Positions 47,044 through 58,937 of a stretch of DNA of 64,000 bases are shown here, piece after piece. Position 1 is the stretch's first letter. Every line of letters starts with the position of its first letter. The stretch is taken from positions 186,001 to 250,000 of the forward strand of contig JAIOYI010000001.1 in NCBI GenBank assembly GCA_021741205.1, read 5' to 3'. The position numbers were made by a program, and so were the translations under genes. The notes beneath the pieces were generated by a model. The model was not told the origin of the DNA. It did not search any database and worked only from the letters and a program-made list of their open reading frames with translations. This DNA is from Emcibacter sp. (lineage in GTDB: Bacteria; Pseudomonadota; Alphaproteobacteria; Sphingomonadales; Emcibacteraceae).

Positions 47044-48585
47044 ATGGCAGATTATGACCTGCTTATTATTGGTGGCGGCATTAATGGTACGGGCATCGCA
47101 CGGGATGCCGCAGGCCGTGGCCTTAAGGTATTACTGGTTGAGATGTCCGATCTTGCCTCTGCAACCTCCTCCAAAAGCACAAAACTTATTCATGGGGGAC
47201 TGCGTTATCTGGAATATTATGAATTTCTACTGGTCAGAAAATCATTGAATGAGCGTGAAATTTTGTTAAATGCCGCCCCACACATCATTCACCCTCTAAA
47301 ATTTATACTGCCCCATGAAAGCCATCTTCGCCCCAAATGGATGATAAGACTTGGATTATTTTTATATGATCATCTTGGGATCAGAAAAACATTAGGGCGG
47401 TCAAAGCAAATAAAACTGAACGGCCAAGACCCGACCAATCCGCTGCTTTCCCATTTTACCGATGCCTTCACCTATTATGACTGCTGGGTTGATGATGCAA
47501 GGCTTGTGCTGTTAAACGCTCTTGATGCCAAGGATCACGGTGCTGAAATTCTCACTCGAACGAAATTCCTAACGGCCAAAAATTGTGGTACCCATTGGCA
47601 GGCGACCATTGCCCCAGAAAAGGAACCACAAAAGATCATAACGGCCAAGGTTATCGTCAATGCAGCGGGGCCTTGGGTATCGGATATTATCCATGACGGC
47701 TTTTCACTGCCCAGCCATAATCGCCTAAGACTGGTGAAAGGCAGCCATATCATTGTCCCCAAATTATTTGAAGGACATGATGCCTATATTCTACAAAATG
47801 AGGATAACCGCATTATTTTTGCAATCCCATATGAGCGTAATTATACCCTGATCGGTACCACGGATGTTCCCTTTGAGGGCGATCCTTCTCATGTTCACAT
47901 AACGGACGGGGAAATTGATTACTTATGTGATCATATTAACGCCTATTTCAGACCAACCCTTGCCCACGGCAAGCCGTTATCATCCCGTGATGTTGTGTCA
48001 CACTATGCGGGCGTGAGACCACTTTTCGATGATACCGCAAAGGATAGCAAAAAAAATGCCCAAAAAAATGCCCAAAAAAATGCAAGCGCCATTACCCGTG
48101 ATTATGTTCTTGCCCTAAGACAGGATAAGGGTGGTGCGCCGCTATTATCCATCTTTGGTGGGAAAATCACCACCTACCGACATTTAGCCGAAGAGGTGCT
48201 CAGCAAATTGAGCGAATTTTTCCCCCAAATGGCGGAAAGTTGGACAAAAGGGGCAGCGCTTCCGGGCGGCAATATTCTGATCCAAGATATGGACAAATTT
48301 ATCAAGAGAAAACAGGCTGAATATGATTGGCTTGACCAAAATTTGTGCGCTAGATATGCTCATCACTATGGTACCCGCATGGATCAAATGCTGGTCAAAA
48401 AAGGCCATGATGCAAAACTGATCGGCCCTGATCTTTATGATTTTGAAGCAGAATTTCTCATCAAGACCGAATGGGCCAGAAGCACAGAAGATATCCTATG
48501 GCGCAGAACGAAACTTGGCCTAAGATGGTCCGCACGTGACGTGAAAAAGCTTGATGCATGGCTTAAAAAATATCTGGCTTTATAA
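47044..48585 (+). CDS. glpD: Glycerol-3-phosphate dehydrogenase (aerobic, FAD)
   Basis: Membrane-associated flavoprotein oxidising glycerol-3-phosphate to DHAP and passing electrons to quinone. 513 aa. The FAD fold is LLIIGGGINGTGIARDAAGRG; SATSSKSTKLIHGGLRYLE and IPYERNYTLIGTTD are diagnostic. Starts at 47044 with AGGAA upstream. Residues 337-347 are a tandem KNAQ repeat encoded by a 12-bp DNA repeat, in a loop region that varies in the family. Ends four bases before convergent lpdA. Confidence 0.95.
   Translation: MADYDLLIIGGGINGTGIARDAAGRGLKVLLVEMSDLASATSSKSTKLIHGGLRYLEYYEFLLVRKSLNEREILLNAAPHIIHPLKFILPHESHLRPKWMIRLGLFLYDHLGIRKTLGRSKQIKLNGQDPTNPLLSHFTDAFTYYDCWVDDARLVLLNALDAKDHGAEILTRTKFLTAKNCGTHWQATIAPEKEPQKIITAKVIVNAAGPWVSDIIHDGFSLPSHNRLRLVKGSHIIVPKLFEGHDAYILQNEDNRIIFAIPYERNYTLIGTTDVPFEGDPSHVHITDGEIDYLCDHINAYFRPTLAHGKPLSSRDVVSHYAGVRPLFDDTAKDSKKNAQKNAQKNASAITRDYVLALRQDKGGAPLLSIFGGKITTYRHLAEEVLSKLSEFFPQMAESWTKGAALPGGNILIQDMDKFIKRKQAEYDWLDQNLCARYAHHYGTRMDQMLVKKGHDAKLIGPDLYDFEAEFLIKTEWARSTEDILWRRTKLGLRWSARDVKKLDAWLKKYLAL
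48052..48083 (+). repeat. In-frame 12-bp tandem repeat inside glpD
   Basis: AAAAATGCCCAA occurs 2.7 times in a row and encodes KNAQKNAQKNA. The A-rich 12-bp unit is prone to replication slippage that would keep the frame. Confidence 0.85.
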
Positions 48586-48589
48586 AAGC

Positions 48590-49996
48590 CTACATATGAA
48601 CCGCACGACCATCCGTATCCATAGCAGCCTCACGGATAGCCTCGGTTTCGGTGGGATGGGCATGGCACGTATAAGCGATATCTTCCGCCGTTAGCCCCTT
48701 TTCCACAGCAAGGGTCATCTCCGCAATCATATTACCCGCATCAGCACCGATAATATGCGCCCCTAAAATCTTATCGGACTTTGCACAGCTTAATATTTTA
48801 ACAAAGCCGTCTGTCTGATGATTGGTTTTGGCTCGACTGTTGGCGGTAAAGGGGAATTTTCCCACATTATAGGCAACCCCAGATTCTTTCAGGGCTTCTT
48901 CCGTCTTACCCACACAGGCCACTTCGGGCATGGTATAAATCACACCAGGAATTGCGTCATAATTCACATGACCTGCAAAGCCCGCAATAATTTCCGCAAC
49001 CGCCGTACCCTCGTCTTCGGCCTTATGGGCAAGCATAGCCCCCCGCACCACATCACCGATCGCATAAATACCCTTTACGTTGGTTTGGAAATGATCGTCA
49101 ATGTCCACCTGACCACGGGCCGTCATAGTAACCCCAAGAGCCTCTAGACCAAGACCCGCCGTATAAGGTATTCTGCCCACCGCCACCAACACAACATCAC
49201 AATCAATTTCCTGAGCTTCGCCTCCAGAAGATGGCTCCACAGCGACCTTAACAGAGGATTTTGACTTTTTAACGGACACGACCTTGGATTTCAGCATAAA
49301 TTTAAAACCCTGCTTCTTTAAAATACGGGCAAAGGTTTTGCTGACTTCTCCGTCCATTTCGGGGGTGATACGGTCCATAAACTCAACAACCGTAACCTCC
49401 GCTCCAAGCCGCTTCCAAACCGAGCCAAGCTCAAGTCCGATGACACCGCCGCCAATCACGACCAAATGCTTTGGTACTTTTGGTAAGCTTAAAGCCCCCG
49501 TTGATGACACAATCTGTTTTTCATCAATATCAATATTGGGGAGATTTGCCACATCAGACCCCGTGGCGATAACAATATTTTTGGTGGTGAGCATTTTTTC
49601 GCCACCGCCGCTCAAATCAACCTTGACCCTGCCTGCAGCAGGGATAGAGCCACGACCTTCGATATAGGTCACCTTATTTTTCTTTAACAGAAAAGCAACG
49701 CCTTCGGTCAGGCTTTTGACGGTTTCATTTTTTGAAGCCATCAATTGTGCAATATCAATAGAAACCTTGCCGCATTTAATGCCAAATTTTTCCATGCCAT
49801 GGCCTGCTTCTTCATACAATTCCGAGGCGTGAAGCAGTGCTTTTGAAGGCATGCAGCCCACATTAAGACAGGTTCCGCCCAAAGTTCCCCGCATTTCAAC
49901 GCAGGCCACTTTAAGGCCGAGCTGTGCGGCTCTTATAGCACCCACATATCCGCCAGGACCACCCCCAATAATCACCACATCAAATTGATCAGACAT
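48590..49996 (-). CDS. lpdA: Dihydrolipoyl dehydrogenase (E3)
   Basis: Reoxidises dihydrolipoyl groups with NAD+ in the 2-oxoglutarate (and possibly other) dehydrogenase complex. 468 aa. FAD fold [19 protein letters not shown], redox disulfide [19 protein letters not shown] fold [13 protein letters not shown], and the His-Glu base pair in [11 protein letters not shown]. Last gene of the leftward sucCDAB-lpd block; nine bases after odhB. Confidence 0.96.
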   Translation of the reverse strand: MSDQFDVVIIGGGPGGYVGAIRAAQLGLKVACVEMRGTLGGTCLNVGCMPSKALLHASELYEEAGHGMEKFGIKCGKVSIDIAQLMASKNETVKSLTEGVAFLLKKNKVTYIEGRGSIPAAGRVKVDLSGGGEKMLTTKNIVIATGSDVANLPNIDIDEKQIVSSTGALSLPKVPKHLVVIGGGVIGLELGSVWKRLGAEVTVVEFMDRITPEMDGEVSKTFARILKKQGFKFMLKSKVVSVKKSKSSVKVAVEPSSGGEAQEIDCDVVLVAVGRIPYTAGLGLEALGVTMTARGQVDIDDHFQTNVKGIYAIGDVVRGAMLAHKAEDEGTAVAEIIAGFAGHVNYDAIPGVIYTMPEVACVGKTEEALKESGVAYNVGKFPFTANSRAKTNHQTDGFVKILSCAKSDKILGAHIIGADAGNMIAEMTLAVEKGLTAEDIAYTCHAHPTETEAIREAAMDTDGRAVHM

Positions 49997-50005
49997 ATTC
50001 TATCC

Positions 50006-51229
50006 TTATAAATCCAGTACAAGACGTTGCGGGTCTTCCAAACATTCCTTAACCCGAACAAGGAAAGTCACCGCCCCCTTACCGTCCACAACCCTATGAT
50101 CATAACTTAATGACAGGTACATCATGGGTCGGATGACCATCTGACCCTTTTCTACCATGACACGATCCTTTATGGCATGCATGCCCAAAATACCAGACTG
50201 AGGCGCATTTAAAATAGGTGATGACAATAATGATCCAAATATTCCGCCATTGGATATGGTGAAAGTTCCGCCCTGCATTTCATCCATGCTGAGCTTTCCA
50301 TCACGGGCACGCCCGCCCAAACGAACAATTTCTTTTTCAACCTCGGAAAAACTCAAATTCTGACAATTTCGTACCACAGGCACTACAAGTCCAGACGGCG
50401 TACTTGCCGCAACCCCCACATGGTAATAATTTTTATAGACGATGGCATCGTCGCGAATTTCCGCATTGACCTCGGGAATTTCTTTAAGAGCCTGCACGCA
50501 AGCCTTCACAAAGAAAGACATAAATCCAAGCTTTGAGCCATGCTTCTTTTCAAACATGTCTTTATATTGATTGCGCAGTTTAATCACCGCCGACATATCC
50601 ACCTCGTTATAGGTGGTCAACATTGCCGCCGTGTTCTGGGCATCCTTCAACCGTTTGGCAATGGTTCTGCGCAGTCTGGTCATTGGCACCACTTCTTCTT
50701 GTGGTACTGTTTCAGTCACACTTTCAAAAACAGCAGAAGGCGAGGAAGATGCATCCCCTAAACTCCCCTGATCAAGAAAGTTCAGAACATCTGCCTTGGT
50801 CACAACACCATCTGGACCCGTGCCTATAATTTTGCTCAAATCAACGGCCTTTTCAGCCGCCACCTTAGCTGCGGAGGCTCGAACCCCACCCCCCGTGGCT
50901 GCGGCTGGTTTATCCTGTTTCACAGGAGTTTCCGCAGATTTTGGGGTTGTAGCCTTTGGGGTTGTAGCCTTTGCCGCCATCTTCCCATGAGCCGTCTCAT
51001 CAATTTTCGCAAGCAACGCACCAACACCAACCGTATCGCCCTCTTGTGCAATAATCTCTGTTATGGCGCCGCTTGCCGTAGCATTGACCTCCAAGGCCAC
51101 TTTATCTGTTTCCAATTCACAAATAGGCTCATCAACAGAGACCGCATCCCCAACAGATTTAAACCATTTACCAACGGTTGCCTCTGTAACGGACTCACCT
51201 AAAACAGGAACATGAATTTCGATGGTCAT
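50006..51229 (-). CDS. sucB: 2-oxoglutarate dehydrogenase E2 (dihydrolipoyl succinyltransferase)
   Basis: Core of the 2-oxoglutarate dehydrogenase complex; transfers succinyl from lipoate to CoA. 407 aa: one lipoyl domain with the Lys in [11 protein letters not shown] (about residue 43), an Ala/Pro/Thr linker containing a 15-bp DNA repeat (KATTP twice), a peripheral-subunit-binding domain ([21 protein letters not shown]), and the catalytic domain with [16 protein letters not shown]. Between sucA and lpdA in one operon. Confidence 0.95.
   Translation of the reverse strand: MTIEIHVPVLGESVTEATVGKWFKSVGDAVSVDEPICELETDKVALEVNATASGAITEIIAQEGDTVGVGALLAKIDETAHGKMAAKATTPKATTPKSAETPVKQDKPAAATGGGVRASAAKVAAEKAVDLSKIIGTGPDGVVTKADVLNFLDQGSLGDASSSPSAVFESVTETVPQEEVVPMTRLRRTIAKRLKDAQNTAAMLTTYNEVDMSAVIKLRNQYKDMFEKKHGSKLGFMSFFVKACVQALKEIPEVNAEIRDDAIVYKNYYHVGVAASTPSGLVVPVVRNCQNLSFSEVEKEIVRLGGRARDGKLSMDEMQGGTFTISNGGIFGSLLSSPILNAPQSGILGMHAIKDRVMVEKGQMVIRPMMYLSLSYDHRVVDGKGAVTFLVRVKECLEDPQRLVLDL
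50943..50972 (-). repeat. 15-bp tandem repeat in the sucB linker
   Basis: GGGGTTGTAGCCTTT twice in a row on the plus strand, encoding a repeated Lys-Ala-Thr-Thr-Pro in the flexible linker after the lipoyl domain. Likely slippage-tolerant. Confidence 0.85.
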
Positions 51230-51259
51230 ACGACCTACTCCTTTATTTCTTTATGCAGA

Positions 51260-54202
51260 CTATTCAATGGTTAAGGCCTGATCTACAAGGTCTTGTTGCT
51301 GTTTAACATGACGGCTCATCTGTCCCGTAGCGGGTGATGCCGCGGCATTCCGTCCCGCATATTTTGCCCGTGTCGGTTTGATTTTGCACGCATCAAAGCT
51401 TTCCTCTAAACAGGGTTCAATAAATGACCATGCCCCCATATTTTTGGGTTCTTCTTGACACCAGACAATGGTCTCGACATTCTTAAAGCGGGACAATTCC
51501 CGCACCACGGCCTCATGAGGATAGGGATAAAGCTGTTCCATCCGTAAAATATAGGTGTCCTTCATTTCCCGTTTGTCTCTTTCCTCCAACAAATCAAAGT
51601 AAACCTTGCCAGAGCATAAGATAACCCGCTTTATGTCTTTATCCTTGTTAAGCTTAATACTGAGTTTAGGATGAGATTGCGCCGTATCCCACAATACCCG
51701 ATGGAATTCCGTATTTTCCCCCATATCCGATAAATCAGAAATGGCCATTTTATGACGCAACAGCGATTTTGGTGTCATCATAATCAGAGGTTTACGGAAT
51801 TTTCGTTTCATCTGACGGCGCAAAATATGAAAATAATTAGCGGGCGTCGTACAATTTGCCACCTGCATATTATCCTCGGCACAAAGTTGCAAATAGCGCT
51901 CCAGACGTGCCGATGAATGTTCTGGTCCCTGCCCTTCATAACCATGAGGCAGCAACAGAACAAGCCCGCTCATGCGCAGCCATTTTGCCTCGCCCGATGA
52001 TATAAACTGATCAAATATCATTTGTGCCCCATTGGCAAAGTCACCAAATTGCGCTTCCCATAAAACAAGCGCATTGGGCTCTGCCATGGTATAACCATAT
52101 TCAAATCCAAGCACGCCAACCTCTGATAATGCGCTGTCAATGACCTCAAAGGTCACATAAGGGTCAGAGCCATCGTTGACATTTTTTAAGGGCGTGTAGC
52201 GTTCCTCAGTTTCCTGATCGATAAAGACCGAATGACGATGAGAAAAGGTTCCCCGTTGGCTGTCCTGACCAGAAAGACGTACCCGATGACCTTCACGGAT
52301 CAGCGAGCCAAAGGCCAGAGCCTCTGCTGTTGCCCAATCAATACCAACGCCGTCGTCAATCATATTGGCCTTGGCATTCAAAATACGTTTAAGGGTGGGA
52401 TGTACATTAAATTTATCAGGTATGCGGCATAAAATATGTCCGATATTGCGCAGTTCATCAATATGAACACCAGTACCTGCCGACCTGCGCAAATCATCAG
52501 AGACCCGCTCATAACCAGACCAACGACCCGCAAACCAATCGGCCTTATCCACTTTATACGTTTCAGCAGCCTTCATTTCCACATCAAGAAAATTAGAATA
52601 ATCCTTCACCATTTGGTCAGATTCTTCTGCGGTAATCAGCCCCTCTTGGATAAGGCGTTCCGTATAAATCTGTCGTGTTGATTTATGGTTTTTAATGCGT
52701 TTATACATGAGCGGTTGGGTAAAGGACGGTTCATCGCCCTCGTTATGGCCAAACCGACGATAACAGAACATATCAACCACCACATCCGACTTAAAGGTCT
52801 GACGAAATTCTGTGGCAAGTTTCATCACATAGACCACAGCCTCTGGATCATCCCCGTTCACATGAAAAACCGGAGCCTGAACCGCCTTTGCCATATCAGA
52901 CGGATAGGGCGATGAGCGTGAATAATGCGGCGATGTGGTAAAACCAATCTGATTATTGACAATCACATGAATAGTGCCACCCGTTTGATAGCCCTTCAGT
53001 TCACTTAGAGCAAAACATTCTGCCACAAGTCCTTGACCCGAAAATGCAGCGTCCCCATGCATAAGAAGCGTTAGAACACTGTTGCCTGTTGTATCATGAC
53101 GATGGGTAAGTTTTGCTCTCGTCTTACCGAGAGCCACTGGATTAACCGCCTCCAAGTGGGATGGATTTGGGGTAAGCGATAAATGAACATCATTGCCATC
53201 AAATGATCGGTCAGAAGAGGCTCCTAGATGATATTTCACATCTCCCGACCCTTCAATATCATCTGGTTTATAAGAGCCGCCGTGAAATTCATGGAAAATT
53301 GCCCGAACTGGCTTGCTCATCACATTGGCAAGCACATTTAAGCGACCCCGATGAGGCATGCCGATAACTATTTCCTCAACCCCGTTATGCCCCCCCGTTT
53401 TAATAATAGCTTCTAAGGCAGGAATAAGAGATTCTCCGCCGTCCAATCCAAAACGCTTCGTTCCGATATATTTTTTAGCGAGATACTGCTCAAAGCCTTC
53501 AGCCTCGGTCAATTTCTGTAAAATTGCAAGCTTACCCTGAACCGTAAACTGTATTTCCTTGTCTCGGCCTTCGATATGAGACTGAATCCATGCTTTTTCT
53601 TGTGGGGCGTTAATATGCATAAATTCAACCCCCACATTGGAACAATATGTCCGTTTTAGAATTTCCAAAACTTCTCGTAATGTAGCCGTCTCAAGCCCCA
53701 AAACATGATCCAGAAAAATAGGACGATCCAAATCATTATCAGAAAAACCATAAGTGGCAGGGTCAAGTTCTGTATGAAGAGGTCGCTCCTCTAACTCCAA
53801 AGGGTCAAGTTTTGCATGAAGATGACCCCGCACGCGATAAGTGCGGATTAACATCAAGCAACGGATTGTATCCAATGTCGCCGCCCGAATTTCATCTTCG
53901 GAAGCAGAAGTCTTTTTCTTTTTTTGTGAAATATCCTCACGATAACCAGGATCAAGCGCCGCAATATAATCATCCTCTACGGACGGCACGCTATGAGGCC
54001 AGTCGGGTCTTGTCCATGAGGCGGCGGGTTTGTCAATTCCCGCATTCAATAATGTTCTGGCGTCTTCTGCCAATCCCTCAAAATATCTTACCCATGAAGA
54101 ATCCACCGATGCAGGATTCTTAGTGTATCGAGCAAAAAGTTCTTCTACAAAGGCCCCACTAGAACCATTGATCAAACTTTCCGTGTCCAGATAATCATTC
54201 AT
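51260..54202 (-). CDS. sucA: 2-oxoglutarate dehydrogenase E1 component
   Basis: Thiamine-diphosphate enzyme decarboxylating 2-oxoglutarate. 980 aa, near the usual length. N-terminal YLDTESLINGSSGAFVEELF docking segment, GMPHRGRLNVLANVM, the TPP/Mg region GDAAFSGQGLVAE...NNQIGFTT, YRRFGHNEGDEPSFTQPLMY, and QFGDFANGAQMIFDQF. 65 bp after sucD; part of the sucC-sucD-sucA-sucB-lpdA transcription unit. Confidence 0.97.
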   Translation of the reverse strand: MNDYLDTESLINGSSGAFVEELFARYTKNPASVDSSWVRYFEGLAEDARTLLNAGIDKPAASWTRPDWPHSVPSVEDDYIAALDPGYREDISQKKKKTSASEDEIRAATLDTIRCLMLIRTYRVRGHLHAKLDPLELEERPLHTELDPATYGFSDNDLDRPIFLDHVLGLETATLREVLEILKRTYCSNVGVEFMHINAPQEKAWIQSHIEGRDKEIQFTVQGKLAILQKLTEAEGFEQYLAKKYIGTKRFGLDGGESLIPALEAIIKTGGHNGVEEIVIGMPHRGRLNVLANVMSKPVRAIFHEFHGGSYKPDDIEGSGDVKYHLGASSDRSFDGNDVHLSLTPNPSHLEAVNPVALGKTRAKLTHRHDTTGNSVLTLLMHGDAAFSGQGLVAECFALSELKGYQTGGTIHVIVNNQIGFTTSPHYSRSSPYPSDMAKAVQAPVFHVNGDDPEAVVYVMKLATEFRQTFKSDVVVDMFCYRRFGHNEGDEPSFTQPLMYKRIKNHKSTRQIYTERLIQEGLITAEESDQMVKDYSNFLDVEMKAAETYKVDKADWFAGRWSGYERVSDDLRRSAGTGVHIDELRNIGHILCRIPDKFNVHPTLKRILNAKANMIDDGVGIDWATAEALAFGSLIREGHRVRLSGQDSQRGTFSHRHSVFIDQETEERYTPLKNVNDGSDPYVTFEVIDSALSEVGVLGFEYGYTMAEPNALVLWEAQFGDFANGAQMIFDQFISSGEAKWLRMSGLVLLLPHGYEGQGPEHSSARLERYLQLCAEDNMQVANCTTPANYFHILRRQMKRKFRKPLIMMTPKSLLRHKMAISDLSDMGENTEFHRVLWDTAQSHPKLSIKLNKDKDIKRVILCSGKVYFDLLEERDKREMKDTYILRMEQLYPYPHEAVVRELSRFKNVETIVWCQEEPKNMGAWSFIEPCLEESFDACKIKPTRAKYAGRNAAASPATGQMSRHVKQQQDLVDQALTIE

Positions 54203-54267
54203 ATATCAGACTCATTTTATTAAAATTATGATGCCGTCATGATAACCGCACCATAATCTTTAACGGA

Positions 54268-55143
54268 TTAACCTTTCAAAACATTTAACAAAGTTGTTCC
54301 AAGGGCAGCCGGTGATTCTGTCACCACGATACCCGCACTTTGCATAGCTTCAATTTTATCCTCAGCACCGCCCTTGCCACCGGAAACAATCGCTCCCGCA
54401 TGACCCATTGTGCGACCCGCAGGCGCTGTGCGTCCCGCAATAAAGCCAACAATAGGTTTTTTGGTCTTGGAGGCTTTCAAAAATTCTGCAGCCTCTTCTT
54501 CGGCGGAGCCGCCAATTTCACCGATCATAATAATAGAATCCGTGCCATCATCGGCAAGGAATCTTTCTAGCACGTCAATGAAATTTGTTCCATTCACAGG
54601 GTCACCACCGATCCCCACGCAAGTACTTTGACCAAGCCCAACAGCGGTTGTCTGTCCCACGGCTTCATAAGTTAATGTACCAGAGCGTGACACAATGCCC
54701 ACCCGTCCGGGATTATGGATATGACCTGGCATAATACCGATCTTACATTGACCAGGCGTTATAATACCAGGACAGTTAGGGCCAATAAGACGAGTGTTTG
54801 ATCCTTGCAAAGCGCGCTTTACCTTCACCATATCAAGAACAGGAATACCTTCTGTAATACAGACGGCAAGTTCAATTCCCGCATCAATGGCCTCTAATAT
54901 GGCATCTGCGGCAAAGGGAGGTGGCACATAAATAACTGTGGCATTCGCCCCCGTTCTATTAACCGCTTCTTCTACTGTGTTGAATATGGGTAAATCCAAA
55001 TGGCTCCCGCCCCCTTTACCTGGAGTTACACCACCCACCATTTTGGTGCCATAAGCAATGGCCTGTTCAGAGTGAAAGGTGCCTTGCGCACCCGTAAATC
55101 CCTGACAAATTACTTTTGTTTGTGCGTTAATTAAAATAGACAT
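54268..55143 (-). CDS. sucD: Succinyl-CoA synthetase subunit alpha
   Basis: Converts succinyl-CoA to succinate with nucleoside triphosphate formation, with SucC. 291 aa. CoA-binding Rossmann start [31 protein letters not shown], and the phosphorylated His in [11 protein letters not shown]. Its start shares a base with the sucC stop. Confidence 0.97.
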   Translation of the reverse strand: MSILINAQTKVICQGFTGAQGTFHSEQAIAYGTKMVGGVTPGKGGGSHLDLPIFNTVEEAVNRTGANATVIYVPPPFAADAILEAIDAGIELAVCITEGIPVLDMVKVKRALQGSNTRLIGPNCPGIITPGQCKIGIMPGHIHNPGRVGIVSRSGTLTYEAVGQTTAVGLGQSTCVGIGGDPVNGTNFIDVLERFLADDGTDSIIMIGEIGGSAEEEAAEFLKASKTKKPIVGFIAGRTAPAGRTMGHAGAIVSGGKGGAEDKIEAMQSAGIVVTESPAALGTTLLNVLKG

Positions 55144-56312
55144 TAGGATGCCTCCCTTACAGCGTTAACTACTTTTTCGGCGGCATCGCCCATATCATCA
55201 GCGGAAATAATAGGAAGTCCGCTATCGGCCATAATTTTCTTGCCGAGCTCCACATTGGTTCCTTCAAGACGTACCACAAGAGGCACCGACAAGGACACTT
55301 CTTTTGCGGCTGCAACAACACCTTCGGCAATAACATCACAGCGCATAATGCCGCCAAAAATGTTAACCAATATACCTTCTACATTGCTGTCGCTTAAGAT
55401 AATTTTAAAAGCTTCTGTTACCCGTTCCTTGGTTGCGCCGCCGCCCACATCAAGAAAGTTCGCGGGCGACCCGCCCTTTAATTTGATGATATCCATGGTT
55501 GCCATGGCAAGTCCAGCCCCATTAACCATGCAACCAATACTGCCATCAAGTTTAATATAGTTAAGCTCATGCTTGGCCGCCTGTAATTCCATGGGGTCTT
55601 CTTCGTCTGGATCACGAAGTTCCACCACATCTGGATGACGGAACAGGCTGTTGCCGTCAAAACCCATTTTGGCATCAAGCACAATCACGTCATCATTCTT
55701 GGTGACCACCAAAGGATTGATCTCAAGCATGGAGGCATCTTTGGCCATAAAGGCATTATAAAGTGTCTCGATAACTTTTGCGACCTTTCCAGCAACCTTG
55801 CCCTCAAGTCCCATACCAAAGGCCACTTTACGGCAATGAAATCCCGACAAACCCGAAGCAGGATCAATGGTAATGGTAACAATCTTTTCAGGGGTTTTTG
55901 CCGCCACTTCTTCGATATCCATACCGCCCTCTGATGAGGCCATGATAGCAACACGGCTTGAGCCACGATCCACAAGTAGGCTCACATATAACTCATTGGC
56001 AATATCACAGCCATCCTCGATATAGACCCGCTTGACTTCCTTGCCCTCGGGGCCTGTTTGATGGGTAACAAGCGTCATACCGATCATTTCGCCTGCAATT
56101 TTTTTCACGTCCGCAATGGACTTAACAACCTTAACGCCGCCGCCTTTACCACGTCCGCCTGCGTGGATTTGCGCCTTAACAACCCAGATAGGACCGCCAA
56201 GATCCTTTGCAATCTGTTCAGCTTCTTGGGCCGTATAGGCAACCCCACCCCGAGAGACGGGCGCGCCAAAGGCCTTTAACAGATTTTTTGCCTGATATTC
56301 ATGAATATTCAT
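55143..56312 (-). CDS. sucC: Succinyl-CoA synthetase subunit beta
   Basis: ATP-grasp subunit of succinyl-CoA synthetase. 389 aa. [52 protein letters not shown] and [10 protein letters not shown] are all typical. Follows mdh by 32 bp. Confidence 0.97.
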   Translation of the reverse strand: MNIHEYQAKNLLKAFGAPVSRGGVAYTAQEAEQIAKDLGGPIWVVKAQIHAGGRGKGGGVKVVKSIADVKKIAGEMIGMTLVTHQTGPEGKEVKRVYIEDGCDIANELYVSLLVDRGSSRVAIMASSEGGMDIEEVAAKTPEKIVTITIDPASGLSGFHCRKVAFGMGLEGKVAGKVAKVIETLYNAFMAKDASMLEINPLVVTKNDDVIVLDAKMGFDGNSLFRHPDVVELRDPDEEDPMELQAAKHELNYIKLDGSIGCMVNGAGLAMATMDIIKLKGGSPANFLDVGGGATKERVTEAFKIILSDSNVEGILVNIFGGIMRCDVIAEGVVAAAKEVSLSVPLVVRLEGTNVELGKKIMADSGLPIISADDMGDAAEKVVNAVREAS

Positions 56313-56344
56313 ACGTTCTTACCTTTTATCTGTAATCCCAAAAT

Positions 56345-57328
<984 letters not shown>

Positions 57329-57349
57329 TTATAAAGTTTATTTTATGTC

Positions 57350-57368
57350 CATCAGCTTTGGTCTGATG
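57350..57368 (-). promoter_or_regulatory. Hairpin in the mdh leader
   Basis: CATCAG-N7-CTGATG, about 43 bp upstream of the mdh start, with a second possible stem (GTAGC...GCTAC) near 57389-57410. No T run follows on the minus strand, so it is not a simple terminator. It may stabilise or regulate the TCA operon mRNA. Confidence 0.3.
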
Positions 57369-57461
57369 TATTTTAGTCCCTCTGTGATGTAGCGTGATTT
57401 AACAGGCTACGCAACAATTTCATGACTTTTTCAACCATTATATTGATATTTTCTGACTATT

Positions 57462-57495
57462 ATTAATGTTAAATCGCAATTAATGTTAAATTGCA
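57462..57495. repeat. 17-bp tandem duplication at the zapE stop codon
   Basis: ATTAATGTTAAATCGCA followed directly by ATTAATGTTAAATTGCA (one mismatch). The second copy contains the zapE stop, so the unit is a small duplication of that gene's end. Confidence 0.85.
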
Positions 57496-58658
57496 TGCCC
57501 CTTGGCCAGATATTCCTGACTTTGCATTTCTATAAGCCGTGATACGGTGCGTTGAAATTCAAAATGGCCCTGCCCTTCTTCATAAAGTTTTTCTGGTGCA
57601 ACCTCGGCACAGCACAGGAATTTAACATTATTTTCGTATAAGATATCAATAAAGGTCACAAATCTTTTGGCTTCATTTCTATTTTCTGGCCCGAGTCTTG
57701 GAATACCCACCATAATCACAGTATGATAATGCCACGCAATTTCCAGATAATCAGCCGCCCCTAAAGCCGCCCCGCATAACTTCTTAAAAGAAAAAACCGC
57801 AACCCCCTTATCCGCAACGGGAACAAAAATCTTTCGACCCTGCACCTGTAATTCCTGAGGTCCAACCTTGGTACGGTCAGCCACCTCATGATCGGTCAAT
57901 CGCCAAAAAGCCTTGGACAAAGCCTCTGTCGCAAGATTCCCAAGCGGATGATAATAAACATCCATCCCCTTCATACGTTCCAAGCGATAATCAATGGGGC
58001 CATTTAACGTCACAACATCAAGTTTGTCCTTGATAAGGGTGATTGAGGGTAAAAATAGGGATCTGTTAAGGCCATCACGATAAAGATCATCGGGCGGGCG
58101 ATTTGAGGTCAGAACCATCACAACCCCTAGAGCCATAAGGCTCGAAAACAGGCGCCCCAAAATCATAGCATCGGTCACGTCACTCACTTGAAATTCGTCA
58201 AAACACAGCAAAAGGCTTTCCTTGGCAATTTTCTTGGCAAGAGGCAATATAGGGTCGTCCTGTACCGTACCATGCAAAGCCATGCGAGAAGCCTTATCCA
58301 TATAACGCCATTCATGCATGGCTTGATGAATTGCCAACATAAAGGCATGAAAATGCACCCGACGTTTTTTGGTTATAGGTGCCGTCTCATAGAAAAGATC
58401 CATAATCATGGATTTTCCCCGTCCTACATCGCCGTGGATATAAAGACCTTTTGGAAAATTCTGGGCGGTTTTTTTACGCAACAGGCGGCGGAAAAAATTA
58501 TTATTATGAAATAACTTAGCCTCATAACCCACAAGACTATCATGAAGAAATTGTAATTTTTCCACAATGATATGTTGATGGCTATCGGGTTTAAGCTCCC
58601 CTGCCTTAATCATAAGGTTATAGTTATGCAACGGACCAGACAAAAAAATTTCCCGCAC
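57486..58658 (-). CDS. zapE: Cell division protein ZapE (AFG1-like ATPase)
   Basis: AAA-type ATPase that acts at the division ring. 390 aa. Walker A is in GLYIHGDVGRGKSMIMDLF (about residue 80), Walker B in LLCFDEFQVSDVTDAMIL, sensor region VVMVLTSNRPPDDLYRDGLNR, and LFVTF-like C-terminal block KRFVTFIDILYENNVKFLC. Start uncertain: the open frame begins at a GTG (58658) without a good ribosome site; the ATG at 58613 is another option. Upstream of mdh on the same strand but separated by 178 bp. Confidence 0.92.
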   Translation of the reverse strand: MREIFLSGPLHNYNLMIKAGELKPDSHQHIIVEKLQFLHDSLVGYEAKLFHNNNFFRRLLRKKTAQNFPKGLYIHGDVGRGKSMIMDLFYETAPITKKRRVHFHAFMLAIHQAMHEWRYMDKASRMALHGTVQDDPILPLAKKIAKESLLLCFDEFQVSDVTDAMILGRLFSSLMALGVVMVLTSNRPPDDLYRDGLNRSLFLPSITLIKDKLDVVTLNGPIDYRLERMKGMDVYYHPLGNLATEALSKAFWRLTDHEVADRTKVGPQELQVQGRKIFVPVADKGVAVFSFKKLCGAALGAADYLEIAWHYHTVIMVGIPRLGPENRNEAKRFVTFIDILYENNVKFLCCAEVAPEKLYEEGQGHFEFQRTVSRLIEMQSQEYLAKGHAI

Positions 58659-58744
58659 TCAATGACAAAAAAATAGTCATAATCTTAAATAATAACCAAA
58701 TCTATAATATTGATCGCAAAAATACACGTCTTATGTAAAATAGC

Positions 58745-58918
58745 CACGAAAAGAGTCAGAATTTATGTTGGGGCTGTAATGGTTCAGGTCAGATCCTGTT
58801 GAATGAACAACAATCGGTGCGGCCAATGGTGTTTATGGATTTGGCCTGATGAGAAAAAATCGCGAATAATTCACAATCCCATAATTGAAAAAGCCAGATC
58901 AATGATCTGGCTTTTTTT
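58745..58918 (+). ncRNA. Candidate small RNA between zapE and sdhB
   Basis: No reading frame fills this gap. On the plus strand TTGATC (58710-58715) and TATGTA (58732-58737) form a possible promoter with a 16-bp spacer; downstream are a GGCCAA...TTGGCC stem (58821-58846) and a perfect terminator hairpin with a T run ending at 58918. This layout would give an RNA of about 170 nt. I could not match it to 6S, SRP or tmRNA. The same terminator also serves sdhB, so the case is weak. Confidence 0.25.
58888..58918. terminator. Bidirectional terminator at the end of the sdh operon
   Basis: AAAAAGCCAGATCA and its exact reverse complement TGATCTGGCTTTTT around a single A; T runs on both strands. It lies 20 bp after the sdhB stop on the minus strand. 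Confidence 0.92.
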
Positions 58919-58937
58919 ATTTTAAGGTCTGTAATAG

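Noticed and set aside
58770-58830. tmRNA or SRP RNA
   Set aside because: GGGGCTG and AGGTCAG fragments look similar, but the SRP core hairpin, the tmRNA tag frame and the tRNA-like ends are missing.
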